NCBI GenBank assembly: GCA_021234155.1
Contig: JAJEKV010000003.1
Span: 29,249,166 to 29,313,165 of the forward strand
Length of the DNA: 64,000 bases
Source of the DNA: Isoetes taiwanensis
Taxonomy: Eukaryota > Streptophyta > Lycopodiopsida > Isoetales > Isoetaceae
Direction: 5' to 3'
Positions 1 through 12,034 of the stretch are shown here, in pieces; within the stretch, counting starts at the first letter, position 1; each line of letters opens with the position of its first letter. The position numbers were made by a program, and so were the translations under genes. The notes below the pieces were generated by a model, which was not told the origin of the DNA, did no database searches, and saw nothing but the letters and a program-made list of their open reading frames with translations.

Positions 1-564
1 TATGGACACCAGTTTGGCTGCATTAGCTATGGCTTATCAGCGCCACTGGTTCTAAAGTATCTCTGGATGATAGAGAAGATGATGAAAGTAATTTGCCAGG
101 CATTCTCTAAAGCACTTGGACAGGCCGGATCCGGAGAAAGGGCAAATATGATTCTATTAGTTCTACCATTTCAAGCATGCAAAAATTGGATTGGAAGAGC
201 TATACCTACTATTCCATTTTCGGACTGAAAGCCCTTGTCATTGCAGCGCACCATCAAGCAACAGAGAAATGCATTGATCTGAGATGCTTCCAGTTTAAAA
301 ATCGACGAAAATCTACGCCGAATCCAGCTCTCTAAAAATCTACACCGATGTTGACACCGATTGCCAGCTGAAAAACATGAATAAAAAACTCCACCGACCA
401 TTGGAATTGGAAACACCTTGTGCCTTGTTGTCTTCCTGCTATGCACTTGCCGCCTTCTTGCTCTGTTACCCGGCCGGAGTCAAGGTTGGATGCCCCAGAT
501 CGCTCTTCAAAAATGCGGGCATGTCGAAATATTTTGGGGAAGATTGCCAAGATCTTAATGCTCG

Positions 565-795
565 GTCTGAGGTGTGGCTATGGCGGACGGATTGCTCGAA
601 GACATCTTGCCCAGACGCCACTCTCTTTTATTTTCTGCAGGAAATAAGCTGGTCGAAATTAAACTGCGACATCCTTCCGATGACGGAAGCAAAACGTGGC
701 ATCAAAAGGACAATTTGGATTTCTTAGCGAAAAAATCCCTAGAGAACGCGAACAAAAATGAAAAACTAAAGAATGCTTTATATATGTGTAGATAA
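565..795 (+). other. Unrecognised ORF with a possible first exon
   Basis: An ATG near 580 opens a frame beginning MADGLLEDIL, preserved in copy B near 14560. The frame then diverges between copies through indels (about 640-700), so either an intron starts after the first dozen codons or there is no gene. No domain is recognised. An overlapping 116-aa frame from 377 is equally unsupported. Confidence 0.15.
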
Positions 796-1217
796 TCACA
801 AAACGCCGATTATTGTTGGTTTTTCCCTCCATGTTGGTTTTTCCTCGAGAGATAAAAAATATATTTTTATGAGGCTTAGTCACGCGGAACTTTCACAACC
901 ACGTGTTTGCCTAAACTCAAGATAGGGTCGAAAACTGACTATCTTTTAATGAATACTCCCTCAGATGTTATCTCGAGATTTTAAAGACATAGATCACTAA
1001 TAAGACTTGGCATAGACTCCAAATGTCACATCCAAACAAGGTGCTGCGCACGACGGGTTGCCCTCCGTGTCCCGAGGGTGAAGTGGCTTAAATCATACTT
1101 GAAAGTCATGTTTTCACAATCAATCAAAATTTATACTTCAAAAGAATACAATACTTGATACCATGACTTTATGAAGATGGGCCTGAAGAAATCTTTGGTC
1201 CTTATCATGTATTTCCT

Positions 1218-1264
1218 ATAGGACGCTGCCTTGTGGCGTGACGTTAAAATCTCTTCTTCTTCTT
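1218..1264 (+). mobile_element. 47-bp retroposon 3' end, present only in copy A
   Basis: Copy B reads straight through this site (15209/15210), so these 47 bases are an insertion in A or a precise loss from B. The segment ends in a (TTC)n tail preceded by GTGACGTTAAAA, resembling the TTC-tailed insertion at 30487-30596 (GTGGACGTTAAA then TTC repeats). It landed in the loop of a 15-bp perfect hairpin (arms at 15195-15209 and 15214-15228 in B). It is best read as a strongly 5'-truncated LINE or SINE insertion. Confidence 0.5.
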
Positions 1265-1485
1265 TATTATGATAAGGAAATACATGTTTCCTTATCATAG
1301 GAATAAGATTTTATAAAAGAAGAATCGAAGTTCTGATTTTCCAACATGTTTTTATTTTTAAAGAGGTGTAAAATATTTGAATTCAAATTGCCCAAGATGG
1401 CAAAATCACAGTCGACACCTAATTCATAATACTTATTCGGATTATTTTTTCAAAAGCTTGAATCTGTGCTACAGAAAGGGGACTG

Positions 1486-1941
1486 TTGGTTTTTTGTTTG
1501 ATTGAATATGGGGATTTAATGTTACAGAATACCAAAAAATATAGTTATTCGAGTCAATTATTATATCAATGCTCTTTGCAGCTTTTGGAACTTCGTTGGA
1601 GGAGTAACCATACCAGAAAGAATACGAATCCCTCAAATTTAACACAGGTATCACATTACTGGACTATACCATCTGAAGAAGAGAAACGTAAAATCAACTT
1701 ACAACACATTCTGCCCTTTCTTCAAATTGTGCGTTGCCACGTGTCACAGTTTCATTTCCAGGATATTAAAGGCAGTTTCCTTGAACGTTTTTATGTTGGT
1801 TTTTATGTTGCATTCTGGCTTTTACCTAATTATTCTATCTTTTTACCTAACATTCAACATCCTTACTTAGCATTTCGGATTTCAAGTTTTGTTGGCCTAT
1901 TAGAGCTTTTTAATAGTCCATATGCAAAAGTCATCCGTTAA
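1486..1941 (+). other. 151-aa open frame, function unknown (copy A)
   Basis: A 151-codon frame, the longest in this part, has an identical partner in copy B. Its identity reflects recent duplication of the whole DNA, so it is not evidence of selection. The predicted protein has a hydrophobic C-terminal third with aromatic residues and no recognised motif. No splice context or neighbouring gene supports it. It may be chance. Confidence 0.2.
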
Positions 1942-3565
1942 ATAATGCATAATGAGATATGTGCCCACAAAAGATCCACTAGTTGGCTTAGGAGTTTCCC
2001 TGTTAGATGGAGTTTGTGCATCTAAATATTGATGAGAGAAGGAAATAATTTTAAGAGGGATATTATATTTTGCAAAAGAAAGAACAAAGCTATAGTTACA
2101 TATTTATAATTTCCTGAAGTAAACTACTTTTTAAGGATATCTTACAACCTGTAAAAAGCTTATTGGTTATCTACATCCTTAACATTCAACGAAAAGCAAA
2201 ATAAGTTGAGCAACATAGCCGTTTTAACATCTAAGACAAAGAGTTTAGCTATGAAATCTCTTTGGAGAATTGGCACAACATAAAATAATATGGCAAACCA
2301 TTGTACCATCTTTTGTGTCATACAAAGCAACATGATTTATATTCTCAGGCTTTAATAGCCATAGCCATTTGCCATAATGCAGCTCATTTAGGATTGGCGT
2401 AAAAAGTTCATCTTATTTTGGGCCAAGAATGCACTGCATATCAGATCAACAAAATAGTTATTTTAGATTTGTAAAACAATACATGCTTTGCTTGATGATG
2501 TAAATCATGGTAATCCAATAGAGCAGCCTGAATGGGTCCAAAATATTCAATGGAATTGCCTGGGTTATTTTAGATTTTCTGAAAGACGAAACGAAGTTCT
2601 GATTTTCCAGTATGCCATGACCAGAAATATTATCTAAAAGCCACTGAAAATGCAACTTACAAGTTCCAACTATATTAAGATCCAAACATTCTATGCTTTA
2701 GAAAGTGCTATTCTTCTCCCCTACAAGGCAACAGTAAACTTCATTACAGAAACTTCATAGGAGATGACATACCTGGAAACCAATTTTCTAGTTGAGGATA
2801 ACCAATCACCTCCGCTAAATTTGGATAGTCAATTGATCCAAGATACAAAAGGATACTAGGGACAGTTAAGCCTCCTAAACATCTTTTTCTATCTTTATTT
2901 CCTGAACTACTTTATATGTGCTCCCATAAAACAAACTACGCGCCCAAACTAGCGACGATTTTCCCAGTGCCTAAACAGCGTTCTTCGCCGACGAAGAACT
3001 GCATTTTGTCCGTCGGTAAACTGGGTTAAAATAATGTGATAAATAGTGCATTGTACATGTCATAGATTGATACGTGGAACAATTTGAGCCATTGTTTCTT
3101 AGAATGAAAATTTTAGCAATTTCCTTTGTAACATTTTCATTAAGCCGATCATTATCAACAGCCATTTCACACATCTCAACAGCCGATCGCACATGAGGTC
3201 ATATTTTGTCAAAAGAATTTTCTTCTTGAGCAATCAATGGGTCCTATTATCGACTTGGGAGATTACTTCCAACACATTAGCCAACTCATTTAAACATCTG
3301 CTTAACTAGAAGTCCTTTTCAAACGCATTCAAATCATGACTGCTATATAAATCATGACTGCTGTTCAAACACGATAGTACAAAATAATAAAAAGAATAGA
3401 GGTAATGACCATTTAGAAAATGACCATTTAGAATGCTCTGCTTCAAAACCAGAAGGCAAGATTTTTTCAAGAATACCAGAAAAGTAAGCTACAAGCTCTT
3501 TTATCAGCTATACAATATTTTGCAGATGGCAGATTCACGCTGTACACGAGTTTCCCAAAATTTGC

Positions 3566-4803
3566 TTACACATAATAAATCATGCCCACTTCAATCAGAC
3601 ATGTGTGAGGAATGTTCAAGGCCACTGCAGAACCTCGGCAATTCTTTCTCAGGAAGTTATAAGCCACATCAATAACAAATTTCCTCATAAAAGATGACGC
3701 TTTCTTGGCTTTCACATAAGAATGACCAACAATGTAAGCAACTCCGCACTCTTCGCTTCTATTAATTCCCTCAACTCTTCTGTTACCGAAGGATCCAAAA
3801 CAGTTTTTGGTATCTCAAACCTAACTCGCTTTTTTTTTTGTCTGTTCTGGAAAATCAGCGCCTGCTGAATCTTGATCCAAAATTGCTCCAGATGCACCAA
3901 TATTTTGAGAGCATTGTTCTGAATCGTCAAGCTCAGAGATCACAAGTCTCGTGCGAGATGTACCATCCACAGCCGTTTTTCCTTCGACAAGTCTCATTGC
4001 AGAATTGCTTGAAGTACCAATCACAGCCATTCTACCTTCAAGAGATGGTTCATTGCTAGAGGTATTCAATGTTCTTGACCTTTCAGTCTGAATAAACTCT
4101 CCAATGCTCATAATAAGCCGACTTTCAAAATCAAAATCATCTTTATGGACTTGTGACAAAGTGAGAAAAGATGGCGGGTACTCCAGTAACGAGCTCTGTA
4201 TATACTTGCCCAATTCCAGGAACTCGGAGAATGCGAAGGCTAGGACCAAGTGTAAGCAGCCACTTCAAGGAGACCTTATTTTGTAAATCAAATCCATACT
4301 TTTTAGTCGTGCCATAGTGGCATGTATACATGACAGCCATGAAAATAACAGCCAAAACTAATGGAACCCAACCACCTTCACTAACTTTGATCATTGGAGA
4401 TGATGTATAGAGAAGTTCAATTGATCCAAAAAATAGCATCACAATGATTACAGCCAAGCCTGCCATAAAGGTCAATTTAATCATCAATCACTAGAAGAAA
4501 GAACTGCAAACAGAAGCATAAATAAGCATTATACCATATGCATGGCCAATTAGAATGGTATCACGGAAACCCAATGTGACAGCCAGACAAAGTAAAAGCA
4601 TCCAGCCTATTTCAAGGATATAGATTTGTCCATAAATATGTTTTGATGTATGAACAATTTTCACACGGGAAAAGCAACCCAAGGACAGGCATTGCTTGAT
4701 AATTGAAAACAGCTTGGCTCCCAGCAACAGAAGCAAGTGTGGCAATAACAAAAACTGGCCAGTAGACATGCTTTAAAAACTGGCCAGTAGACATTTTATG
4801 CAA
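3566..4803 (-). pseudogene. HAK/KUP potassium transporter, C-terminal half, broken (copy A)
   Basis: HAK/KUP proteins are multi-pass plasma- or vacuolar-membrane K+ uptake transporters. Read right to left, family segments appear in order: a [17 protein letters not shown] helix near 4775, [17 protein letters not shown] and [12 protein letters not shown] near 4690-4620, [11 protein letters not shown] near 4570, [23 protein letters not shown] near 4370-4310, [19 protein letters not shown] near 4215-4175, VHKDDFDFE near 4140-4110, EGRMAVIGTSSN, then [14 protein letters not shown] and the C-terminal [15 protein letters not shown] with IEVGMIYYV and a TAA at 3566. Frameshifts separate the pieces. 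FSHFVT is joined directly to SQVHKDD, so about 50-60 residues normally between them are missing. The N-terminal half is not recognisable upstream. The length is far below the usual 700-800 residues, so this is a pseudogene. Confidence 0.85.
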
Positions 4804-4828
4804 TTAAAAAAACTGGCCAGTAGACATT
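4751..4828. repeat. Short direct triplication upstream of the HAK fragment
   Basis: The 17-base string AACTGGCCAGTAGACAT occurs three times at about 28-bp spacing. The leftmost lies in the HAK coding sequence (the VYWPVF region). The other two repeat it outside the conserved frame, and a shorter relative is at 4928-4942. In copy B the three units (18700-18775) survive but CTGGCCAG is altered in each. Confidence 0.7.
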
Positions 4829-7131
4829 CTATGCTTTACAAATGCTAATTCTTCTACCCTACTAATATGCAAAACTACAAGGCAGCACTAAACTACATAT
4901 ATGGAGTCTATACAATTGTAATAAAAAAAACTGGCCAGTAGGATATATTAACAGGCAATGCTTCAAGCCGGAAAAATAACTAGACATTTTGTATCTACAG
5001 AGCTCATAGCTGACCTGAGTTATATCCATATATTCAGAAAGATTAATTAGACACTTTGTATTCTCAAAGCTAAAGGCAACAAATCTGCCAACAAAAGCTT
5101 TCAATCCAAAGAACCTCTGTAACAACCACAACTGATGCCGCATTGCCAACAACCGAGGTAAAACAATAATCTCAAGAATGCCTGCATGCAAAAAACAATG
5201 ATCTTCAATCATTTCTGTTAAATCTGCTTCCTTCCCTAATCTCAGCCATTTGCCACACTGGTGCACAAATCAAGACTATTCACGGCATAGGACAAATAAG
5301 CAGGTAGTTCATCACCATTCCCTTAACTTGCAAAAATATTTTTACCTGGCTTGTTCAAAAACACAAATCCTTGCTAAGCTGCTACCGCTGTTTATATCCG
5401 CATGTAGGCCATTCCTTGCAAACTCTAAAAATACAAAAATACATCGATCAACCCATAAAAAAATCCTTAAAACTGAGCTTAAAAATCCAATTTAGCCAAA
5501 AACCCAGATGCAGGAAGGAATTTTTACAGAAGAAAGGTAACAATCTTAGGGGAATTTGCAATACATTTGGTCGGAGAGAGTACTTAGGGAAATCAGGCTC
5601 TGCGTCCTCCCCAAGTTGCTGCTTTACGTTATGGAATAAATCTCTGTATTTTTTCAGTAATAATCTCTGTATTTTTTTCAGCATCCAAAGGAAAGATCAT
5701 CCGCTCCTATCTCTGGCCATATGTTCTAGAATCAGGTTCAAAATGCGTCAGAATTCATGCTTGCCAAACCATAGAATTAGCCCAATATCAGAGTTTATCG
5801 TCTTAGGTAATATAGAGGTAGCAACTCACCGTAGTTTTTCTAGCTCAGGCCGCCAGTTTGGTGTTTTAGTCGGTGCAGAGCTTCTCGTAAGGAATATACA
5901 AAAAACAGATGACCTTTGGGAGGAGGGTTAGGTTACGATGGAATCATGACATGAAAAAGACATTAATTAGTACTTGGCTCATTCTCATCTGCTGAGCCTC
6001 AGATGAAAAATGCAGACTTGGCGACATGTTTCCCAACCAAATGGTTGTGCATAAAGACAACATTTTGTTTTTGATTCCCAGATCGCACGACTACATCAAT
6101 GCTTGGGCATGAAGAACTTGAGACATATATCAGATGAAATCAGATCTGCATCAACAGTGAGTTAGAATTCTAAAATCTAATTGAAATTAGAATATGCAAA
6201 ATCAAAGAAATAAGCACCAGAACATAAACTGCATAACGTCTTGGCAATCTTTACAAAATGGGTTTTGAAAGATTTTAACAGAATTTGCACATTTCTATTG
6301 AATCATATGTAGATTACCTCACAAAGGTAAATTTGAATCAAATGTTCTTCCCCACGCTTGAGAGTTAATTTTGTGGCAGGAGCATGAATACCTTCAAATT
6401 TTTTGGTGCTATCTTTACTCAATCCGCCGCATCAGATAGAGATATTGTAACTCCATGTCAATCTGCATCAAACCCGGCAAAACCTGTTTTGCCCTAACGG
6501 AATACCCCTAACAGATAGTTTTCTAACAAATCCATTTGGCAAACAGAAGGATTCCGTACAAAAAAATGGCTACGACAGATTTAAATTGATAAATGCGTAA
6601 ATATGTATTCGCCACTCGTCACTGCGAACACAGTGCTGCAAAACCATGGCACATCTAGAAGAACATGTTTCATCGCATGATCATGCATTAGAATCAACAA
6701 ATCTGCAATAGAAAGAGAGCATCTATTGCATATCCATTGCAAAAGCTAAAAATAGAGGAAATTTGGCTTCCAACCACAAAACAGAGTAAACTTTAGAATA
6801 TTGAAGGCCTCACATTGTCAATATCAAACCTCAAATATGACGGGTTCTTACAGACGCTTCACCTAATTCCCACAGGCTAAGATGCTCCCCAGCAACAAAT
6901 CAAACCTCTCTTCAACATCCTGCAACAAGAAAGCACAAAGCCGAAGTAATGCTAAAGCTAGATAGATTAGAAAACAGCAGAGATCGTACAAAATTGAAGA
7001 GTCAGGTGACCTCCATAGCGCATGCATCGACCTCCATAGCTGAGCTCAGATTTGGAGCCGGTTAGCCAGTTTCCACACTGGCCGCCCAGCGATACTGGCC
7101 ACCGCCAATTTACAGGGTCGAGCCAGTTTTT
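4829..7131. other. No supported gene (copy A)
   Basis: Expected to hold the N-terminal half of the HAK/KUP gene, but I find no clear family motif. Short minus-strand frames at 5266-4862 and 5684-5448 are not convincing. Simple poly-A and poly-T runs occur. The corresponding copy B stretch is 18766-21084. Confidence 0.5.
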
Positions 7132-8491
7132 AGCAGTCACCAGCATATGCTAGGCATATGCCGGCATATACCTGAATATGCCCACATACCCACATAAACG
7201 AGGGTTTGCCCCCCTAGGGGCAACCCAAAAAAGGCCCGTATACTTTCTGTAATATTTGCAAGGAATAAAATTTCTCAACAACAAACGAATGAATCACTCT
7301 ACACTTTCATATGCTCTTATTCTACATTAACTAAACTATGTAGAAAATACATGATTGCTATTTGTCTCCGTTAGCTAAAAATCTCATAGCTTTTGTATTC
7401 AAATCAACTAACTTTTGCATGTGCAACCCTACAACATATAGGTCTACTATGTAGTAGAAATGATCTGAAACAAAGCCAAACCATTCCTTAGTATTTTTCC
7501 ACAAGTTCTTTCATTTCCAGCATCAACACAAGCCATCGCTTCCTTTTTTCGTCGACATGACTCTACAAACCCAGTAAGAATTGGTTCAGAAAACCTAAAA
7601 TCTGAGATATAGATGAGAAAAATTACATCTAAGACAGCCTTAAAATACCAGGCTTGCTTTCTTGCTTGCTTTGTGGAAGTAAACAATGTGGTTTAACCTG
7701 CAGATCGAAAATCACATAAGAGTCAGAGTAGAAATTAAAAATGGGTGCTTGGATGCACTCTATGAACAAGTTGAACGTAAGATTTTGAACCACAGGTCTG
7801 TAAATCTTCAACAAGTGCAAATTCTCTCCTTTCATGGTGCTCAATTTGTCCAGCAGATTGCAAAAAAGTAATCCCCTACCAGTCACGAAGTTGGTCTATA
7901 CGGGCTCTTAATGGTGAAGTCCCCTATCATCTTTGCATAACAATCCAGCTATGATTGTAGTCCATGAGACAGCATTGCGCCTACGCATGTTAGCAAACAC
8001 ATGGTAGACATCCTTAATGCTGTCACATTTCACATACATGTTTAGGAGAACATTTCCTCGAAAGAGTTTTGGGATGCATGCAGCATTGATTATGGCATGA
8101 GCTCACTTGTCCAAATTTTAAGAGCTCCAACTTTTGCATAGTATTGCAAGATTTAGACATAGGCATTCCAGTTTGAAATCCTATCTATCACCCACAATAC
8201 ACTGTATACCTTGCATTTGCCCTTCTCTACATAATAGACGTATCTTCCAAATGGCATTAGTGGCATCAAGGTTATGTTGTCTTTAAAAGAAGACTGTGCT
8301 GGCCTTCATAGAAGTTAAATCTCTGCTACCGCTGGGTCTCGGTTTGTAGAGACAACAATGTTTCATACAGAAACAAAATACTCTAGGATAAAAGTCACCT
8401 TTATCATAGAGCTATTCTTATGTTCTTAGCCAAAATGGAAGCTCCCTATCTTATGTACTATATTGGTTGATAGAACAACAACAAAATTCTT

Positions 8492-8830
8492 CTATTGTTG
8501 CTGCTTTTGTATTGAAAGTTCTTCTATAGAATCTAAGCATTGTGCCATCATGGGATTTGCTTCAACCATCTTAAGGATATAAGAGATCATTTTAATGAAC
8601 GTCTTCTTCCCAGATAGAGGACACCACCTGGAAATGTAGAAGCTTAATAATGGAAGGATTTGTATAGAAGATAGATGAAATGACTGCAAATATAAGTCCA
8701 TGTGCCATGTGAAGCCCATGAAGATCTGCATAAATAAAGATGAGCATAAGTAATGAACGAATAAAACAACCATATGTGGTTGTCCAATAGAGAGCAAACA
8801 CCATGTTACCTTGACATGGCTAAAGCCCAT
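8492..8830 (-). other. 112-aa open frame, function unknown (copy A)
   Basis: A minus-strand frame of 112 codons with hydrophobic stretches in its first half and a Gln-rich end. The copy B partner at 22442-22780 is identical. No motif is recognised and nothing around it suggests an exon, so it may be chance. Confidence 0.15.
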
Positions 8831-9090
8831 ATATAAGAATGGTTCGGACTGTTCAACCCAACATAAAGATTTTCTACAAAAAAGTATCTCGTGAGGGAAG
8901 AAGAAAAAATAATGTAAATTATTTCATCTATATTGGAAAGCGTTACCTGGCTTGTAGCATGGAGCAGATGTGTTTTCAGAGGCCTCTTCCAGAAGCATCA
9001 GAGGTCTCTTCTAGAATGCTCTCTTACCTCCAACTACTCCCATAAATCTTCCTTACAATCCCAAACGCCTCTCTTTTCTAAGAAGCAATT

Positions 9091-10568
9091 CCACATGTTG
9101 TGCCCATTGGAAGAATTCTTGTGTAATGTCAACAACCAGTACTGAATACATCAGAAAAATTCTTGTGCAATGCCCTTCTCCAATGTACACCCTAGTAATG
9201 AATAGACGAAGGGATATGCCCTGACGGTGACAAAATCATTGAGCCATCTAAAAATACTTTTCTATTACTGCTTCTTCAACTCGGCCTGGCGAATAAAAGA
9301 AGGGATGCAGACAGCCAGGCGATCAGTCTGCTGTCAGTCTGTGCATTGCCATCGCTACTCCCCAACACCAACATTAACATGCACAGATCTGTCTGTGCAT
9401 TTCTTCCCATTTATTCTTCATAAAATAAACTTTGAATGATGAACAATATCATAAAATAAGCCCTAAATGATGAACGGTACATGATGAAAGATTTGTAGAT
9501 CTACCCAACCAACACAAAAATTAACTGCAAAATGTTGCCGAATTGCATGAATATAGTTCGCTTCATTATCCAACCCAACTCTATTCTGTTCCAAATCCAG
9601 ATTTACAGGGTTAAGAAATGCTCTAGTGCATAAAAAGAAAAACTTGGGCCATTTTACGTTCATACATAGAAACTTAGGTTGAATTGAGGAATGAAAACTG
9701 CACAAAATAACACAAATTGCACAGGAACATCGCTCATGCATCATCTTAAAAAAACTAGTGCTATACACACTCGAGTGGTTGCTTTGCGTTGCATTTAACA
9801 TGTATCTTGTAACTGCTTGTCCACATCTTGTGCCTATTGGAAGAATTCTTCTGCAATGTCTCCACACTTAAAACAACCAGTACCGAATACATCAGAAAAA
9901 TTCTTATGCCAAATGCCCTTCTCCAATGTAACACCCTAGTAATGAATAGACGAAGGGATATGCCCTGATGGTGACAAAATCATTGAGCCATCTAAAAATA
10001 CTTTTCTATTACTGCTTCTTCAACTAAGCCCGGCAAATAAAAGAAGGGGTGCAGACAGCCATGGCGATCAGTCTGCTGTTGGTCTGTGCATTGCCATCGC
10101 TACTCCTCAACACCAACATTAACATGCACGGATCTGTCTGTGCATTCCTTCCCATTTATTCTTCATAAAATAAACTATGAATGATGAACAATATCATAAA
10201 ATAAGCCCTAAATGATGAACAATACCTGATGAAAGATTTATAGATCTACCCAACCAACACAAAAATTAACTGCAAAAATGTTGCCGAATTGCATGAATAT
10301 AGTCCGCTTCATTCTCCAACTAAACTCTAGTATGTTCCAAATCCAGATTTGCCGGTTTAAAAAATGCTCTAGTGCATAAAAAGAGAAACTTGGGCCATTT
10401 TACGTTCATACATAGAAACGTAGGTTGAATTGAGGAATGAAAATTGCACGAAATAACACAAAATGTACAGGAGAATCGCCCCTGCATCATCTTAAAAAAA
10501 CCAGCGCTATACACACTCGAGAGGTTGCTTTGCGTTGCATTTAACATGTATCTTGTAACTGCTTGTCC
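9091..10568. repeat. 735-bp tandem duplication (copy A)
   Basis: Unit 1 (about 9091-9825) and unit 2 (about 9826-10568) are head-to-tail. Both begin CACATNTTGTGCC and run through the same landmarks, for example AGTAATGAATAGACGAAGGG at 9192 and 9941. The same pair is in copy B (about 23040-24516), so this duplication is older than the large one. No coding potential is seen. Confidence 0.85.
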
Positions 10569-11185
10569 TTTTTCTCTTGCCTTTTGATATAGAAAAATTT
10601 CAAACGTTGATCTGCCATAGCGGAGAATGCCATAGATGTTTCTCGATCTCAAAAACATTACAAGAAGGCGTGCAAAAATGTGCTCTCCCGGTGACACAAA
10701 ACTGTAAATCCACTGCTAAAATCACGCACCCAAAATCCTCAATCTCAACCATCTATTTGCATCAACGGTGCAAAATTAAAATTGATGACAAACACTCAAA
10801 ATCCCTCTAGTATAAAGAGAGATTCTGTAAATCTTGGATTTGGATCAGCCCTAGATCTGACGGCCAGGATTTGATCGGCCTAAATTAGACGGCTTAGGTT
10901 TTTGTTTGCCATTCCAATTGGATGGCTTAAGTTTTTGGGTTGCCCCTAAGGGGGCAAACCCTCGTTTATGTGGGTATGTGGGCATATTCAGGTATATGCC
11001 GGCATATGCCTAGCATATGCTGGTGACTGCTCCAACTCGCTGCTCCCTGTAAACTCTCGGTCATCCAGCCCCATTCCTTCGCAGGCGTGGCTATGGCGCA
11101 GCTCGACCCTTCTTCTTCTTCCAAGCATTTTCCAAAGTTAAGTTCAGCTAACAGGAAGGCTGTTTTGTGAGCAGATCGTTTTTAT

Positions 11186-11738
11186 ATGGATTGGAAACTT
11201 CTGTATTCTGTTCTACTAGGCGCTCTCTCAATCCTTGTTTTATTTCTGTCCAAAACATGGTGGCGAATGCATTCAATGACCAAAGCAATGGCAAAGCAGG
11301 GCATTCCATGCCTCCCTTATACTTTCATGGACGGACATTTTACAGAGTTGCGGAATATGGCAAAAGAGGCTATCTCCAAAGATATCAGCACTATCTCGCA
11401 CGATTTTTCCTCCAGGCTATTCCCTTTTCTTTGCATGTATTCTAAAATTTATGGTAACATTTTACCTTGCTTCTTTACCTAGGGCTCTAGATTAGGTTTA
11501 GGTATATATTGCATGGATTCTGACTACTTCTGTATGTTCAGGACGGCCATTTCTAACCTGGTGGAAGACAGTTCCTATACTTGACGTGACAGAGCCAAGC
11601 TTGGTAGCGGAAGTGCTATCATCTAAATTTGGCTTTTATCAGATTTTGTTTGGAAAAGGATTGCTCATGGCTTCTGGCGAGAACTGGGTGAGGAAAAGAA
11701 GAATTATAAGTGTATCATTTCAACAAGAAAAGATCAAG
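11186..11738 (+). pseudogene. Cytochrome P450 (CYP72 clan), exons 1-2 only (copy A)
   Basis: P450s of this clan are ER-anchored monooxygenases acting on hormones and other small lipophilic substrates. Exon 1 (11186-11453) starts MDWKLLYSVLLGALS, a membrane anchor, and includes the SHDFSSRLFPF region. Exon 2 (11542-11738) carries RPFLTWWKTVP, TEPSLVAEVL and the C-helix GENWVRKRRIIS with FQQEK. GT donors at 11454 and 11739 and the AG acceptor at 11540-11541 fit in phase (268 + 197 nt = 155 codons). These exons are open and intact. The rest of the gene (I-helix, ExxR, haem Cys) is absent because the duplicated segment ends at 12022 inside intron 2. Only an N-terminal fragment could be made. Confidence 0.85.
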
Positions 11739-11995
11739 GTAATTTGCACCCATTTCATCTCTATTTTTACTATGAAAAATGTCCATACAGTTGGTCAATT
11801 TCTAGTGCAATGGAATATGCTGAAAAATAAAATTTGTCTCTGTTTGGGTCTAGTCTAATCTTTTGCTTTAAGAGTGCAGAATAAATTTTTTATGAATGGA
11901 GGTTGACCTTCTCTGAAATTAATTTTCTGACTTATTGGCCATTCCCCATCGTTTGATGTCAAACAGTTTATATATTGAAATTGCTTGAAAAACTT

Positions 11996-12034
11996 GTCCT
12001 TTTTTCTTGTTAATACGTAGGTCCTTTTTTCTTG
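11996..12034 (+). repeat. 14-bp junction duplication at the copy A breakpoint
   Basis: GTCCTTTTTTCTTG occurs at 11996-12009 and again at 12021-12034, exactly where similarity to copy B stops. Copy B has only the first. This is the signature of template slippage or a staggered-break fill-in at the rearrangement junction. Confidence 0.75.

Larger units (their letters stand above)
7132..11031. repeat. 3.7-kb block between 100-bp inverted repeats (copy A)
   Basis: The 7132-7232 arm and the 10932-11031 arm are reverse complements over about 100 bases with about one mismatch. Each arm contains GGGTTGCCCCT, a CATATGCC-rich middle and ends in GGTGACTGCT. The arms are oriented like terminal inverted repeats. 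I see no convincing target-site duplication at the outer ends and no transposase inside. A non-autonomous element or simply two inverted copies of a dispersed repeat are both possible. A solo copy is at 28136-28218. Confidence 0.6.
1..12022 (+). repeat. Copy A of a large direct duplication
   Basis: Base 1 aligns with base 14016 and the similarity runs, nearly colinear, to 12022 (partner 25961). Long parts are almost identical (for example 1350-2080 with 15290-16030 and 7240-9430 with 21185-23390). Other parts differ mostly at CAG and CTG triplets. The true left end lies outside the window. The copy ends inside the second intron of the P450 gene. Structural differences from copy B include a 47-bp insertion at 1218-1264 and a roughly 50-bp A-specific segment near 210-260. 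Confidence 0.95.

Noticed and set aside
1020-1080. GC-rich GCTGCGCACGACGGG stretch as a tRNA or structured RNA
   Set aside because: No cloverleaf or A/B-box spacing. It is a small dispersed repeat also present at 15010 and, inverted, at 31650.
11186-11858. Two long overlapping ORFs as separate small genes
   Set aside because: Splicing at canonical sites gives a single P450 N-terminus. The other frame (starting MSRSFLYGLETS) is a shadow.
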